From the NCBI GenBank assembly GCA_018398765.1, contig JAHBMJ010000012.1, positions 1 to 57,345 of the forward strand: a stretch of DNA of 57,345 bases. Reading direction: 5' to 3'. The notes below the pieces were generated by a model, which saw only the letters and a list, made by a program, of their open reading frames with translations, was not told the DNA's origin and searched no databases. Below are positions 11,843 to 23,914 of the stretch, in pieces. Positions within the stretch are counted from its first letter, which is position 1. The number at the start of each line of letters is the position of its first letter. Position numbers and translations under genes: made by a program. The DNA is from Chromera velia. Taxonomy: Eukaryota; Sar; Chromeraceae.

Positions 11843-13861
11843 ATGCGGCCCCTTCTTGTGCCCTGCTATTTGCTGTCTGGTGCCCTTGCGTTTCAAAGCT
11901 TTATCGCTCCAAGCAGGCAATTGCGATGCAGTTCTGAAAGAAGGTGCAGATCCCATTTGCACGTCTCCTTGGAGACGGGAGACGGCACTTCCTCTTCCTA
12001 CCCCTTCCTTGATCGGAGGAACAACCATGCAGCCCCCTCCTCAACTTCAGGATCCCGAAGAAGCACTGCTTCTCAGCTCCTCTATCTCATGGTTGGGGTC
12101 CCCCTCGGTCTCTCCTTCGGGGGCGCACACGACGGTTCACTTCCCCCTCTTGCCTTTCCTCCTCGGGCGTGGGCCGTCTCCGCAGTTGACGACGACAAAT
12201 ACTTCCGCTGCATTGTTCTCCTCTTGAGAGTCAAAGAAGCCACCCAGCAGGAGATGCGACTGATTCAGTCGGGAAAATTCAAGGACATACAGAGAAATGA
12301 CATCAAAATGGTCTGCCTGCAAAAGTAGGAACACAGGAAGAGATGCACAGAGGTCAAGTATTACTCTGACTGCAGCGGCAGGACTCAGTCGCTGCCTGTA
12401 ACCTCACCACTGCTCCAATAGAGACAGGAAGAGAGAAAATCGCAAGCCAGATAAACAGAAAGAATCAGCAAAGAAGGTGGGAGGCTCGGGTAGAAATAAG
12501 GGAAGCGGGGTAGTGAGGAAGTTAGAGATCGAGTAAGGAAAAAAACAAGTGAAGAACGTTGGGACCGAAAGAAGGGATCATGGCAGACAGTAAAGAAGGC
12601 CCTACAGCAGACAGAACCCGATGGACTCTGCACTGCACCTTCTTTGCTTCTCGCAGGCAGTCAGCATGATGGTCACAAACTACGACTTGAAGGGAACTAC
12701 GGAGGTTGGTACGAAACGGAGAACGGATCCCTTGGGAGCCTTTGAGCAAGCCGATAGGAGGACGTGTGGAGTGGGTGCCTCACAGCACAAGGCAGAGAAC
12801 GTGAAAAAAGAAGTTGCACTTTTCTCCCAGCACCAATTTCTGTCTGTGCAAGGCTCTGTATTCATCGTGTGCACTTATGATTTGCCGTGAGTCAGAAAAA
12901 GTGGGTGGGGGCGGGGGGTGAAGAGAGGGGAAGAAGACATCGGGCGGAGAAAGGAGGAAATTGAATGAAGAAGGTAGAAATGCTTGGAAAGAAGCAGGTG
13001 TACTGGCTGGAGGAAGAGCTAGAGGGAGCAGAATCGATCGATGCGTGCACACAAAGCCTCTTCTCTTCCTTCTCTTTCCTTCCTTCCTTCCTTCCCCCCT
13101 TCCTTCCCCCCTTCTTTCCTTCCTTTCTTCCTTCCTTCCTTCCTTCCTTCCTTACTTCCTTCCCCTTCCTTCCCCCCTTCCTTCCTTCCTGCCTGCCTGT
13201 CCCTCTGCGTCCCCGCCTGCCTGCTGTCTGAACGGATGTCCGTCCACCCAGTTCTGCCCTTGGACGTCTTGCATGCAGATCCTCAGCACGCGCGCCAGCG
13301 ACAAAGCGAAGTTTGACAATCTTGCACGAGACACGCAAGAGTATCTGACGACAATCCTCACTTATTTTTCTTCCGCCAGCACTAAAGATTTGGAGGTGCG
13401 TCAGCTCTTTCTCTCTCTTTCTCACCCCTCTCTCTTTCCCCTGGTCTTTCTCCTTTGCTGATGCATCAAAGGAAGGGCGATTGAAGACAGGGTGACGACA
13501 GAATGGCAGGAGGGAGGGACATCAGTGGTTGAGAGGATCGAGCGATGGCAGGCAGGAAAGAAGTCGCGAGCCGAGGCAGAAAATCCAAGAGAGATTGATT
13601 CTTTCTGACTCAATCTGCCTGAACGTAGACTCGTCAGCAACAGGGTCCTTCTTTGCATCCTTCTTCCTGTTCGGGTCTGCGTGCTGCACGGCTGGCATGC
13701 AGTGGGAAAGGCTGCACTCATGGTGTGTGTCCATGTAGACAGAAGGGGGACACATACACACAGACACACACACAAAGAGAGAGCGAGAGAGAGAAAGAGT
13801 CGATCTTCCGTCGATTTTTCGTCGAACTTTTGTGCTTCTACTTTCGATAGATGGATAGATA

Positions 13862-13896
<35 letters not shown>

Positions 13897-14911
13897 AGAG
13901 AAAGAGAGAGAGAGAGGGAGAGAGAGAAACGAGAGAGAGGCGCAGAGAAGGAGAGCGGCGGTGTGGTGGGCAGGAGGAATTGAGTGACTGAAGACATGCA
14001 TGGCCTTCCTTTCTGTCGACCTTATGCTCCTGTTCTGTAGAAAGGGCCTGAAGTCATCAAACTGATTTCGGAACTTGAAGGGTCCTGTTCAAGACTCTCT
14101 GAGTGAACCTTCATGCCCTTTCCCCTTGATTGAATTATTTCTTTTGTGCAGGTTAAGGCGCTGTCTCCGGAAAAACAAAAATTCGTCTTGGACGGTCTCA
14201 GGGAATCTGGGTGAGGGTTGCCTTAAGGCCTTTCTGTCGCCTTCTTTTCTTTCTCTGCTTCAGTTGACCTTTTCGCTGTTCTCGGTCCTGCCTGCTTTTT
14301 GTTTGTCTTTCTTCTGCGATGACTTTCTCTTGACCCCTCCCCATCTTCTCCTCTGTTGGCCGGGCTTCCCTGCCTCTGTTTATCCCCCACTGCTGCTCCA
14401 CATCAATCGTCTTCTCCTATCTCTTCTCCCAATTCCTACTCTCTGACGCATCTCCCAACTCTTCTCGATCCCTTCTCTCGCATCCCCCTCTTCACAATGC
14501 TTCCCGTGCATGTTTCCCTACTTTTCGAATACGGAAGGAGTGATCAGGTCTGCCGCCAAGGACACCTGCTTGAGTTCGTCCATCCACTCTGCTTTCTCAA
14601 CTTCCCCATCTTTGTGTCATGCTCTGCTCCACGATTGAATTTTGTATCGATAGATCCGGCAGGAAGGGAGGCAGGCGCGGGCAGGCAAGGCCGTTGCGGC
14701 TGCCTGAATTGTTGACCCCTCGTTCCCCCTCTCTCTACGTGCGTGCGTGCGTGTGTGCAGAAAGAGAATCGACGATATGCGTTCTCTTCTTCCCTCCGCA
14801 CTTGTGTCAAAAGCTGAGGCTCTCATCGCAGAGGAAAACAGGCTTAACGACGAAGAGTACAGACAAGCAGATCAAGGAGCGATGATCAATCCTAATCCAA
14901 ACAAATCTTAG
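11843..14911 (+). CDS. Plastid thylakoid-lumen protein, MPH2/TL16.5-like
   Basis: Exons: 11843-12310, 12657-12704, 13279-13395, 14041 to about 14080, 14152-14210, 14761-14911; roughly 290 residues. The leader has three parts: a signal peptide (MRPLLVPCYLLSGALA), a Ser/Arg-rich transit peptide beginning FQSF, then SRRS with a hydrophobic stretch ending in AWA, a Tat-type lumen signal. This is the route of a nuclear gene product into the thylakoid lumen of a complex red plastid. The mature part is helical and resembles, from memory, plant MPH2 (PSII maintenance under high light): SGKFKDIQRNDIKMAVSMM, then YLTTILTYF, then KFVLDGL and KRIDDM. The exon 1 donor at 12311 (GTCTGC) was chosen because it alone keeps frame with exon 2. 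The exon 4 to exon 5 junction needs phase 0, but the only nearby GT at 14082 gives phase 2; see findings. ATG 11843 is preferred because it starts the signal peptide. Confidence 0.65.
13076..13200 (+). repeat. (CTTCC)n/(CTTT)n tract inside an intron
   Basis: A polypyrimidine repeat upstream of the acceptor at 13278 in the second intron of the lumen-protein gene. Open frames on both strands here are translated repeat. Confidence 0.85.
13862..13927. repeat. Compound (CA)n-(GA)n microsatellite in an intron
   Basis: Lies in the third intron of the lumen-protein gene, with the same CA-to-GA order as at 6376. Confidence 0.85.
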
Positions 14912-15060
14912 CAACAACGCAAGCACATTGAATTAAGCACAACGCAATGATATGCACTACTATGCAGCCTCTCAGCATCATGACCATTATGAAACAGTGC
15001 GATATGCATGGTACATTATTATAGGCCTCCAACAAGCCATAGGCCGGCGGCCGGCCGATA

Positions 15061-15569
15061 CTACACAGTACGGTTAGGAGTAACGAAAGTAGGACGGTTA
15101 CTAGCGGCCGCCCGGTTACCAAGTTTGTGGTTACGGTAGTACTATTCCAATAGTAGTGGTAGTAGCTAAAAACAGCAGATTTGGCCACATTCTGAGTCAA
15201 ACTTAACGTATAAAACCAATTTTAGACTAGTAAAAATCGTATTTTTGGCATTCATTAAAAGTTTATTCTAGTAAAATTTAATGTTCATCATTTTATGATT
15301 GAACTCTAACTAGTATATCACTAAATATAGCATTTATTATTTGAGTATGATCATTTCAAGGCTTTAAACTGCTAATGAAGTAAGCGGTCAGACTTTAAAA
15401 TAGGTTTAGCAACTGTTTTTACCAGAGTTTTTCCTTGAACTACTATGGTAGTGGTACTAGTGGTACATGCCTTCAAGTTTGCTGGTTACCATCTCATGGT
15501 TACCAAACTGATGGTAATTCGCTACTGGCTAAAAGAAGGCCAGTAGTAACTCCTAACCGTACTGTGTAA
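15061..15569. mobile_element. MITE-like non-autonomous DNA transposon, about 0.5 kb
   Basis: Terminal inverted repeats match over 23 bp with one mismatch: TACACAGTACGGTTAGGAGT at 15062 and its reverse complement ending at 15568. Two readings of the ends fit. Either CCGATA (15055-15060 and 15570-15575) is the target duplication, or TA (15062-15063 and 15567-15568) is, leaving ends that begin CACAGTACGG, as in Tc1/mariner or pogo relatives. The interior is AT-rich, has scattered GGTTACC and GGTAGT blocks near both ends, and has no transposase frame. It lies between two genes transcribed in the same direction. Confidence 0.75.
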
Positions 15570-15575
15570 CCGATA

Positions 15576-16453
15576 AGCTTACATATTTTAACTCTTTCTT
15601 GGACGGTATCATCCGAAGGAATCTTAGGTAGCTCACTCTTTCACCGCCCTTTTAGGTTCCATTGTAGCCTGATTTCCGCCCGACATACCCCTGATAACCA
15701 GTAGTAACCAGTTATAACCAGTATATAAAATAGTCTGTTCCTAGAAACCTGCATGAGTTCAAGACTCAAATAGCTGCTCACAGTTACTTCGGTATTTCTG
15801 AAAAACGAGAAGTTTATTCATTTATGTGGTTGTATGGAGGGTGGGTCCGTTCGATTTCTGTAAGTGATGGACATACAAGGTTTCTTTCATTTTGGGGTGG
15901 TTTTCATTCGTTGATCATCGTTCTTCTCTCTCTTTTTTTAAAAAATAAAAATTTTAGCATGCATGGTCTTTGTTTATTTAGTTAATGAGTGTCAATTAGT
16001 GTTCACTCCCAGTCATTGTTTTTCATCTGACTATATCTGACTTTCTAGTGATTTATTAATATTTCTGTCGGTTTTTTTTTCCTGCAGTGATATGCGGCGA
16101 CGACGCTCAAACGCCCGGCTCAAGGCTCTGCAAGCGCCGCCACGCGTTCCATACATTTTGAATTGGATGTCTGCATGCATGCATGACATGCATGCAGTTA
16201 ATTTGTCATATATCAAAAGCTGTACGTATATACGTAACGATCGAATCAACTGATTGCATGCCGATTGATCTTGAGGAGAAAGAATGCACAGGCTTGCCAA
16301 ACTCATGTGATTCAGCCCTGGACGGTCATGTGAACGGTTCTGCTTTTCTTGAGCCAGCCCTCCTGTGAAGCGAAAGAGAAAGATTCTTTGAAGGGGTTTC
16401 CGAGTTCCCTTTCTGTCCACGCACTCGAGTGCTCTGTCGACCTACTGATCCAG
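15576..16453. promoter_or_regulatory. Upstream region of the PIERCE-like gene with a TGCATGCA cluster
   Basis: AT-rich until about 16080, with three TAACCAGT-type units near 15700-15720 next to TATAAAAT. It then becomes GC-rich (GCGGCGACGACG at 16094). TGCATGCATGCATG at 16172-16185 and TGCATGCA at 16189-16196 lie about 260 bp before the start codon. Probably the promoter and 5' UTR. Confidence 0.45.
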
Positions 16454-17324
16454 ATGGCAAAGATCACCGGCGACGGAAAGTCGAAGCAAAGGGGAGGGTA
16501 CATCGACACCCTCTCCTCCACCCTATGGAGACAAAGACTTGCAAAAGAGAACGCCATCACGACTCCGATCTTCGCAAAGCGCTTGGAAGAAATGGAACCG
16601 CAGCTCGACAAGCCGAACACCTACCTGAAGATCTTCCAGAGGGAGGGCTACCAGCACAAGGTCCAAGAGAAGGAGTACTCGCTTGACAAGATTCAGGAGG
16701 AGGAAGGATTCGATCCGAAGTGTCAGCCACATTGCCACGCACGTATTGATTGCATGTATTAATATCCAAAGAGAATCTGTAGATATATACAACATCGACG
16801 GATACGGAAACAACCGAATAGACGCGTGGACTATTCGCGCGAAGGTACGCACAAAGAAGACTTCCCCGTGTGTACGACAGGAGAAGGAAGGGAAGGGAGT
16901 TTGTGAGTGTTTATGAGAAAGAGGAAGTGGAGGGGGTAGACGGAGACAGTAGGTTTGAGGAGAAGAGGGGAAAACAGTAGGGCAGAAGAATTAACAGGTT
17001 GGGGTCATGGGGATTTGAAAAGAGAATAAAACATACGTTCATGGCAGAAGAAACGAAAACAGGAAACTGCCTTGCCAAAAACAACTGAACAAATCCACCT
17101 ACCGAATGTATACGTTTATGCGAATACGAATCGCCTTCATCGCAATAGAGCTTAAGCTTTCACCAATTTGCCCTTGAATTGAGAAAACGCCCAACCGCCG
17201 CGTTTCTCAGGGTGCGCCGGCCTCTATGCACCTCTCTACACGACTACTTTGTGCCTTTTTCTTGTTTGGGAGCCTGTCAACTGACTTGTGTGCGTTCCTT
17301 TCCGTGGCCTGTGCGCGCGCTCTG

Positions 17325-17357
<33 letters not shown>

Positions 17358-17563
17358 ATGTGCAGGCCACAGATTCACAACCCACCCGAAGCACTTGCGC
17401 CAAAAGCTGGGGGTGGGCCTGTTAAGTTTCTTTCATGTGGTAGAACCTCCTGCATCCACGTTCGTGAACATGCGTGTGCATGTGTGCGGTCTTTTTCGCT
17501 ACCAGAGAAAAGGGAAAAGGAACAGAGAGGGAGAGAGACTGAAAGAGCAAGAGATCACACACT

Positions 17564-17605
<42 letters not shown>

Positions 17606-17644
17606 CATGCACATGCACATGCACACACACACACACACATACAC

Positions 17645-17679
<35 letters not shown>

Positions 17680-19122
17680 CAGAGACAGACAGAAAGAAAG
17701 AAAGATAGACACCAAGCCGGTCAGGGCTGCCTAACAGACCGAATGAGGAACAAACCAACCGTTAAAGGAAGACATCAATTCATCCGACCGCGTTTCATCG
17801 GTCGTCAATCACTTTCGTGCATTCTTTCAGATTCTCAAGGTTCCCCCTAGTTCCAATTCTTCATCCTGCTGCCTTGCTCATCCGCCCCCCCGGGCCCCGT
17901 GTGTGTGTGTGTGTTTCGCTGTGACCTCACTCCAATTCTATTTCCCTGTCTGCTTTCGTCTTGTAGGAGTACACCAAGTACCCCGTGATCACTTCCCAGG
18001 ACTACGGACGCAGGCCCCCTATTGACCACTGGAAATTCAGTCAGTCTTCTCTTCTTTCTGCTCCCTTGATCCTTTCCTTTCCTTCTTCGCCTCTCTTGAA
18101 TTCTCTTCTCTTCTCTTCTCTCTGCTGCATTGCCCTATAAAAGTACGAACACATTTGAAGAGAAGCAGAGAAAGAGAAGGGAAGACAGAGACGCTGATCC
18201 TATGAAAAGAGGAGAAGCGGGGGGAAAACAAGAGCTCTCTGCAATCGAAAGGCATGGACGGAAGGAAGGAAACAGGGGAGGGAAGTAACGATGCAAAGGA
18301 AGGAAGGACGGAAGGAAGGAAGGAAGGAAGGAAGAAACGGAATCCAAACACACGACGCAACACCACTGACCAACGAATTCACCGCCACTCAGAATGCCAT
18401 GCAGTAGAGACACAGACAAGAAGACCACAGACAATTAAGCACGAAGACGCGCATGTCGAGAGAGAAAGTGCAGATAGACGCACACACAGAAAGATGGACA
18501 GAAACACAGACCGGTAAACAGAGAGGGAGGACCGACCGACAGGCAGATAGAGAGGCAGAGAGACCGGAGATGGCCCGTTTTGTCGTTACCTGCCTTCCTG
18601 TGTTTTGCTTCCGCTTGTTTCTCAAGCAGCATCTTCATTTCAGCATATGGATTTTTTATCTGCATCCTGCCGCAATGGATCTCTGTATCCGCTGTGTTTG
18701 CTTCTATTTGCAGGCCACGGTGAGTGAGTTCGACAAGCTCGCAATCCTTTCCTCGGTCGAAAATTTAGGACAGCGATAAAAAACAGGAAGGAAGCGAGGC
18801 ACTATGAAATCATGATCTTTTGACCTAGGTTCCCTCCATTACTTTGCTGTGACACGGGCTCGGATGATTCTGCATGTTTTTTTCCTTTCGTGCGGTCTAC
18901 ATTACATTTTCTGTCACGTTTGCTCTTTCTGCAAGTCGTTGGACTTGGTTGGGGGTTCGATCTTGCAGTAGAGTTTCATCAAATCACCTTGCAAGCAGCA
19001 GGAAACACACGCATGTTTCATTCATTGCAGGGCGCACACGGGCGGTGTTCGACAACTTCATGGACTCTTCTCACCTCGCAACTCAGCACACAGCAGCCAA
19101 CCTGAGGGGGAAAGGACAGTAA
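16454..19122 (+). CDS. Small protein with PIERCE-like axonemal motif
   Basis: Four exons, 16454-16719, 16772-16844, 17967-18039 and 19031-19122, give 167 residues; lengths sum to a multiple of three. Exon 1 starts MAKITGDGKSKQRGGYIDTL and is charged and helical. Exons 3 and 4 join as ITSQDYGRRPP then DHWKFRRTRAVFDNFMDSS. That pattern (TSxxYGxRxP, a basic stretch, then Phe and a short amphipathic end) recalls PIERCE1/2 (C9orf116/C15orf65) microtubule inner proteins of cilia. The resemblance is by eye and short, so the family call is tentative. The first intron is only about 52 bp; an alternative (donor 16743, exon start 16783) gives 171 residues and is also in frame. The exon 3 donor is GTCAGT. 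Introns 2 and 3 (about 1.1 and 1.0 kb) hold CA/GA and GGAA repeats. The gene itself is well supported, its role less so. Confidence 0.6.
17570..17703. repeat. Compound CA / CAGAGA / GAAA microsatellite in an intron
   Basis: CA repeats with TGCACA interruptions change into GA and then CAGAGA hexamers, inside the second intron of the PIERCE-like gene. Confidence 0.85.
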
Positions 19123-20480
19123 TCTCAATCGACCACAATGATGGCGTCGATTCACCACGTCAAAACATCTGTTGAATTCATCCACACAACGTCTAACAGT
19201 AAAAATGGAACCAAGGATCTGGGGCGCGTCTGTCCAAGCAACAGTCGCAAAAAAAAAATCCATAATCGAGTAGGTTGGGAATAGGTTGCGGCCTAGGTTG
19301 CGGCTTTGTTCAAGCTTGGCTCATTTATTTGCATCACTTGATTCATGCATCAAAGTATTTTGTATAAGATCTCGGAGAACTTAGTCATTTTTGTAGAAAT
19401 CCGATCGATTCAAAACTGATTCTGTTTAACCGAATTGAACGGCGAATTTTGATAATGTAACTAGTATTAGATTTAAAGCTAGATTCAAAGCCAATCCCTG
19501 CCAATCACTATGCATGCCAATCAGATATTTTTTCTTCCAGCTACAACGCTGCCATTTAAATTAATTAAACCTTTACGTTACCCCCCCCCCATGAATGTGT
19601 GCTCTCAGTTGTTAGACCGTTGTTCTCAAAGCCTTGCTAGTGGCTTAGGATTTAGCGTCGCTAAACTTATGATTTAACCCTCAATCATCATTATCATCAT
19701 CATGTTACAAATTAAATATCAATGATTATATCATTAATTAAATTGATCTAGTCATTATAATTTAATTCTAGTTAATTTTTTTCAAATTAAATTTTTAAAA
19801 ATACATTTTGAAACCTCGATCATCAAAGTGTATGTACCAACAAATGTTATGAATTGATGCATGTACTGGAAATGATATTAATTGATTATAATATCATATA
19901 ATTTTTGATACTTTTTTCAAATTGATAGTATTGAATTTTGAGTAATAATTCTCTCAGTAATTTGATATAAATTTTACATAAACTTAGGCTTGAGTCTACT
20001 TTAATGATCAATATGCAAAACCAGAGTAACAAATAAAACGGATACCCAGCCTAATGCTAAGCCTCATGTTAGAATTTAGAAATCTACGTAACTTAGCTAG
20101 CAGCTAGGCTAGCAGTGACTATAAGCAGTCTAAAAACAGATGATGAGCCTCAGTCATCAGATGAGCAAATAAAATGGCTATTGTACAGAGGTTACTATAG
20201 AGAGGCCAGTTAAAGGTTAATTCTATGCTCGTTCAAACAATTTTAACAACTTCATGCGTGCTGGTGGTCAAGTTTCCCCAGGTCAACTCGAGACGAATGC
20301 CAGTATCATATCGTACAGTGACATACACTAAGGCTGCACCAACAATGATGGATAACGCTTGGGACTGTGCTACGCGCGGCTCCAACTTGTGAAGTTTTTT
20401 CACGACCAATGCCTCTCTTGAAGTGAGCATCGCTCATACGGGTAGGTCGACCATCCCAGTGTTTTGGAGACTTGTGCATG
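19123..20480. other. AT-rich spacer between convergent genes
   Basis: Low-GC sequence between the 3' ends of the PIERCE-like gene and the ENPP gene. It holds a C10 run near 19580 and TCATCAT-type repeats near 19685. No coding frame or structured RNA was recognised. Confidence 0.55.
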
Positions 20481-21396
20481 CTACCTCTTTCGGTGTCTTC
20501 GATTCGCTCCTTCTCGTGTTTTCAATCTTTTGTGCGTCTCCCCAGCTACGCTTGAAGCCAGACCATTTGGAGCCGTGGCGGGTGGTGCTGCGGGTATCAA
20601 GATTGCATCGAGGATTCCGGTTGTGTTGCTGGGTGCAGGGGTGAGTCCAAGGATGTTGCAGAAGAAAGAGTACAGTTGGACGTTCTCGAAAGGCGCCACG
20701 CGGACCCCCTTTTTGATTCGGGGCCCAGACGCCCCAAACAAAGCGCCCATCAGCGGGTCAGCGTTGTCCCACCCATGGTTGCCTTTGATCGTCTTCTTGC
20801 GTTCTTCTTCTGTTGTTGTTACCGTCCAGTTCAAACGCATCTGTACCGACACCTGCGTGCGCACGCAAGCGTATTTGAGGACACAGGTGCAGCCCCGAAG
20901 GTGCAAAAAGCTTTGCGGCCCTCTTTTTCAGCTCAAAAGGTTCGAGACATATAACTCACACAAATGGCCACGACCAGAAATGCCTACAGATTTCTTCTTG
21001 CAAATAGAACCTTCAGGAGCATTTGACCATGCAAACAAAAAAAAGCAAGCCTTCACTTCCAACTCCGAAGCACCGCCGCGCACACAAGAAAGGAATGCGA
21101 CAACCGAAAATCAAAAGAATGAATTCCATTCCCCCCTTCTTCCATTCTGTCCAAAAAGAGAAAGAAGGAAAGAACTCTTACGAGCGAAACAATGAATACA
21201 CGTACGAGAAGCCAGGACAACCAAATTGACGGATGATGGAAGAGAGAAAACTTTTCTTGTCGACTTGAACTGTGCACGATAAAAGAACGGAAAGATGCAT
21301 GCAGGGAAAAGAAACGACGAATGGATGCGTACCACAAGAGAGAAGGCCGTGCCAGAGGTTGTCTGTCAAGCTTCCTCAATCGCATTCTCACTGATC

Positions 21397-21427
<31 letters not shown>

Positions 21428-23879
21428 CCACTCACTCACTCACTCACTCACTGACTGGCGCAATCCGGTGGCTATTTGAGTAGTGAAACCTTTCTGGCCA
21501 CGTGCCTCTTGTCCGGAGGGTTGCTTGAGGAACGCTTTCTGCCATCTTTGTCAGGTTGGCGACCAGCTGCATGCATGCAAACAGGCGGGTGGAGAGACGG
21601 CGGGAAACACTACTCTTTGCTTGCCGCATTCCGGCGCTTCGATTGATTGAATGACGCCTGCTTGGTACTCTTCTAAGAGCGCGCGCACGAGCGAAATCGA
21701 AAGAGACGGGAAGGACGTGAAATAAAACATGAGGCAGGAAGAAAAAAGGTAATCGCAGACAGATCCAGGCAACAAGCAAAGGAACCACACAAAATGACAG
21801 ACCTCAAGACGAACAGTGTCGCTCCCCTCCCCCCCTTCAGGCGGAGGGGCACCTGGAGGGAATGGCCAGACGTCCGCCTCAGGTCCAGTCGACGTTATCG
21901 TCACCTTTTTCAGGTCAATGTACTTTTCGAGTGCCACTGCTTTTTCAACCGGCGTGGCGGCAAACCCGTGATCAGCAACCACCACCACAGTTGACTTCTC
22001 CCCCATTGCCAGACCTCGGCGTTCGAGGCCTTTCAAGAGTACCCCCACCTGACAGGCAGGCAGACAGGAAGGAAACAGACAGATTCGGGGAATGGAATGT
22101 ATGAATAAGAGAAGAAGCAGGGAGCTGAGAAGAAGAAGAAGAAACAGGCCCACCCAACGAGAATGAATTCAGACGAGCGAGCAAGCACCTCACAGCGGAA
22201 ACCGAAAAATGTGTACTAAGGAGACTGAGGGTCGACAAGAGAATCGAAGGGATCGATCCAGAGGAGAGCAAGGGAAGGGAAGGGAAGGGAGAGGGGGCTT
22301 GACTGAGAGGAGAGACACAGCCATCCGCCTGTTGATCGAGGCTGTGTACACATACACGTGTGCACCGAGAGGGGAGACAGCTTTGTGAAGGGACGTAAAG
22401 GAATCCAGGGCTAACGAAACAGAGAGGCATTCCGACAGATCCATCCAGACGACAGAGACAAATGCACCATGCATGTGCCCCGCACTTGGCTGCCCTTCCG
22501 CTATGGTGGATTCTTCCTTGCCCGCAGTTCGCTTGGAAGCTGTCACACACAACGGCTATTGGGTCGATCGGTTCGGAAATCAGCTGGTTGCTTTGTGACT
22601 CTTTCTTTGTGTGTTCAACGGGCGATCTTTCAGTGGTAGCAAGAGGGAAAAGGCCTGACATGGCGTGTAGACAGACCACCCTTCTCTCGTCTCCTGTCCT
22701 CCTTTCACCATCCCACATGATGATGATACTTGAGGGCTGACCAACACATCAACTAAAGCAACCAACCGACAGACAGACGAACCGACCAACCAACCGCGTC
22801 GTCTGCCTCTCGTATTGCCTCGTTCACTTCCTCGCTCTCTGGTCCAAATTTGTGGCCCTGGTGATCGACCACCTCGATGTACCTGTTTGTTTTGGGGGCA
22901 AGCAGGGAAGCAACCAATGGGAATTAGTTGTTTTGTTTCTTTCACATTCGAAGACAGGGGGACATTCCATGCTCTATTTTTGGTTCTTTCTGTGAGAGAC
23001 GCATGGCCTCGCACTTTGTTGTACAGAGGCAAACGAACGATCATGCCACGAATAGACATTGAAAGAAGCGAGCCCCCCTCCTGCCACAGACAAAGACATA
23101 AACTTCTCACAGCTTTTTCTCAAGATTCCTGTCTGCGTCCGTTTTTTCTTTCTTGACTAAGTGAGTGGGTGGGTGAGTGCCTGGCTGACGTCATCAGAAG
23201 TTCCGGCCTGGCCTGTTTGGGGAAATCAATCCATTCGAGGACCTTCTTCGCTCTGTCCTCAGAAGGAACAGAGGAGTTAAACCTCTCGAAGTATGTCGGC
23301 CGTCTCCCACCAATCTCTGCTTCATTGCCTGGCCAGAAGTAGACTCCTGCATGAATGCCGTGGCTGACCTGGGCAGGCAATCGCATCACCAGGCAGCAGA
23401 CAAGACGCGCAGAATAACGCAAACACAAAGTCAATTCACACATGGGAGAACTCTAGCAGTCTCCACTTTTTCTACGTCACCGAAATTCTTGTGGGACATA
23501 AATGTGCTGTCAGAAGAAAAGGACTAAAAGCGGCTTCCTCGGAGGCCAAACCCAAGCTAGGAAACAGAAAGAAAGACACACAACATGCTTTTTGATCCCA
23601 GTCTTAGTTGACTGCCTCTCTCGGCTTGGTTCCCTTTACGTGAACACTCACAGAGAGGCAGGCGGGCAGGCAGGCCGTCAGGCAAGGACGCTGCCAACTC
23701 GGGGCAAAAGAAAAAAGTAGGCACAAGCACGTGCAACCAGATGTTGATTGATGCCGACCACATTTCAAAAAGAGCGAAAAAGCAACACAGCCTCAAAAGA
23801 AAACAGTCGAGCAGACAAACGAAAACGACGGGGGGAGTCAAGAAACAGCTCCGAAACCGAGCTCAGTTTCCCGTAAAGC

Positions 23880-23914
<35 letters not shown>

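Noticed and set aside
12892-13425. 177-codon minus-strand frame
   Set aside because: It is the CTTCC repeat read as Gly/Arg/Lys. It lies across an intron and exon of the opposite-strand gene.
18711-18778. Frame after a TTTGCAG acceptor in the PIERCE-like gene
   Set aside because: Joining it in phase 1 from the upstream exon creates an immediate stop. The 19031 exon fits instead.
20464-21195. 243-codon plus-strand frame
   Set aside because: Antisense shadow of ENPP exons 7 and 8. The minus strand carries the conserved GNHGWDN and APFENV motifs.
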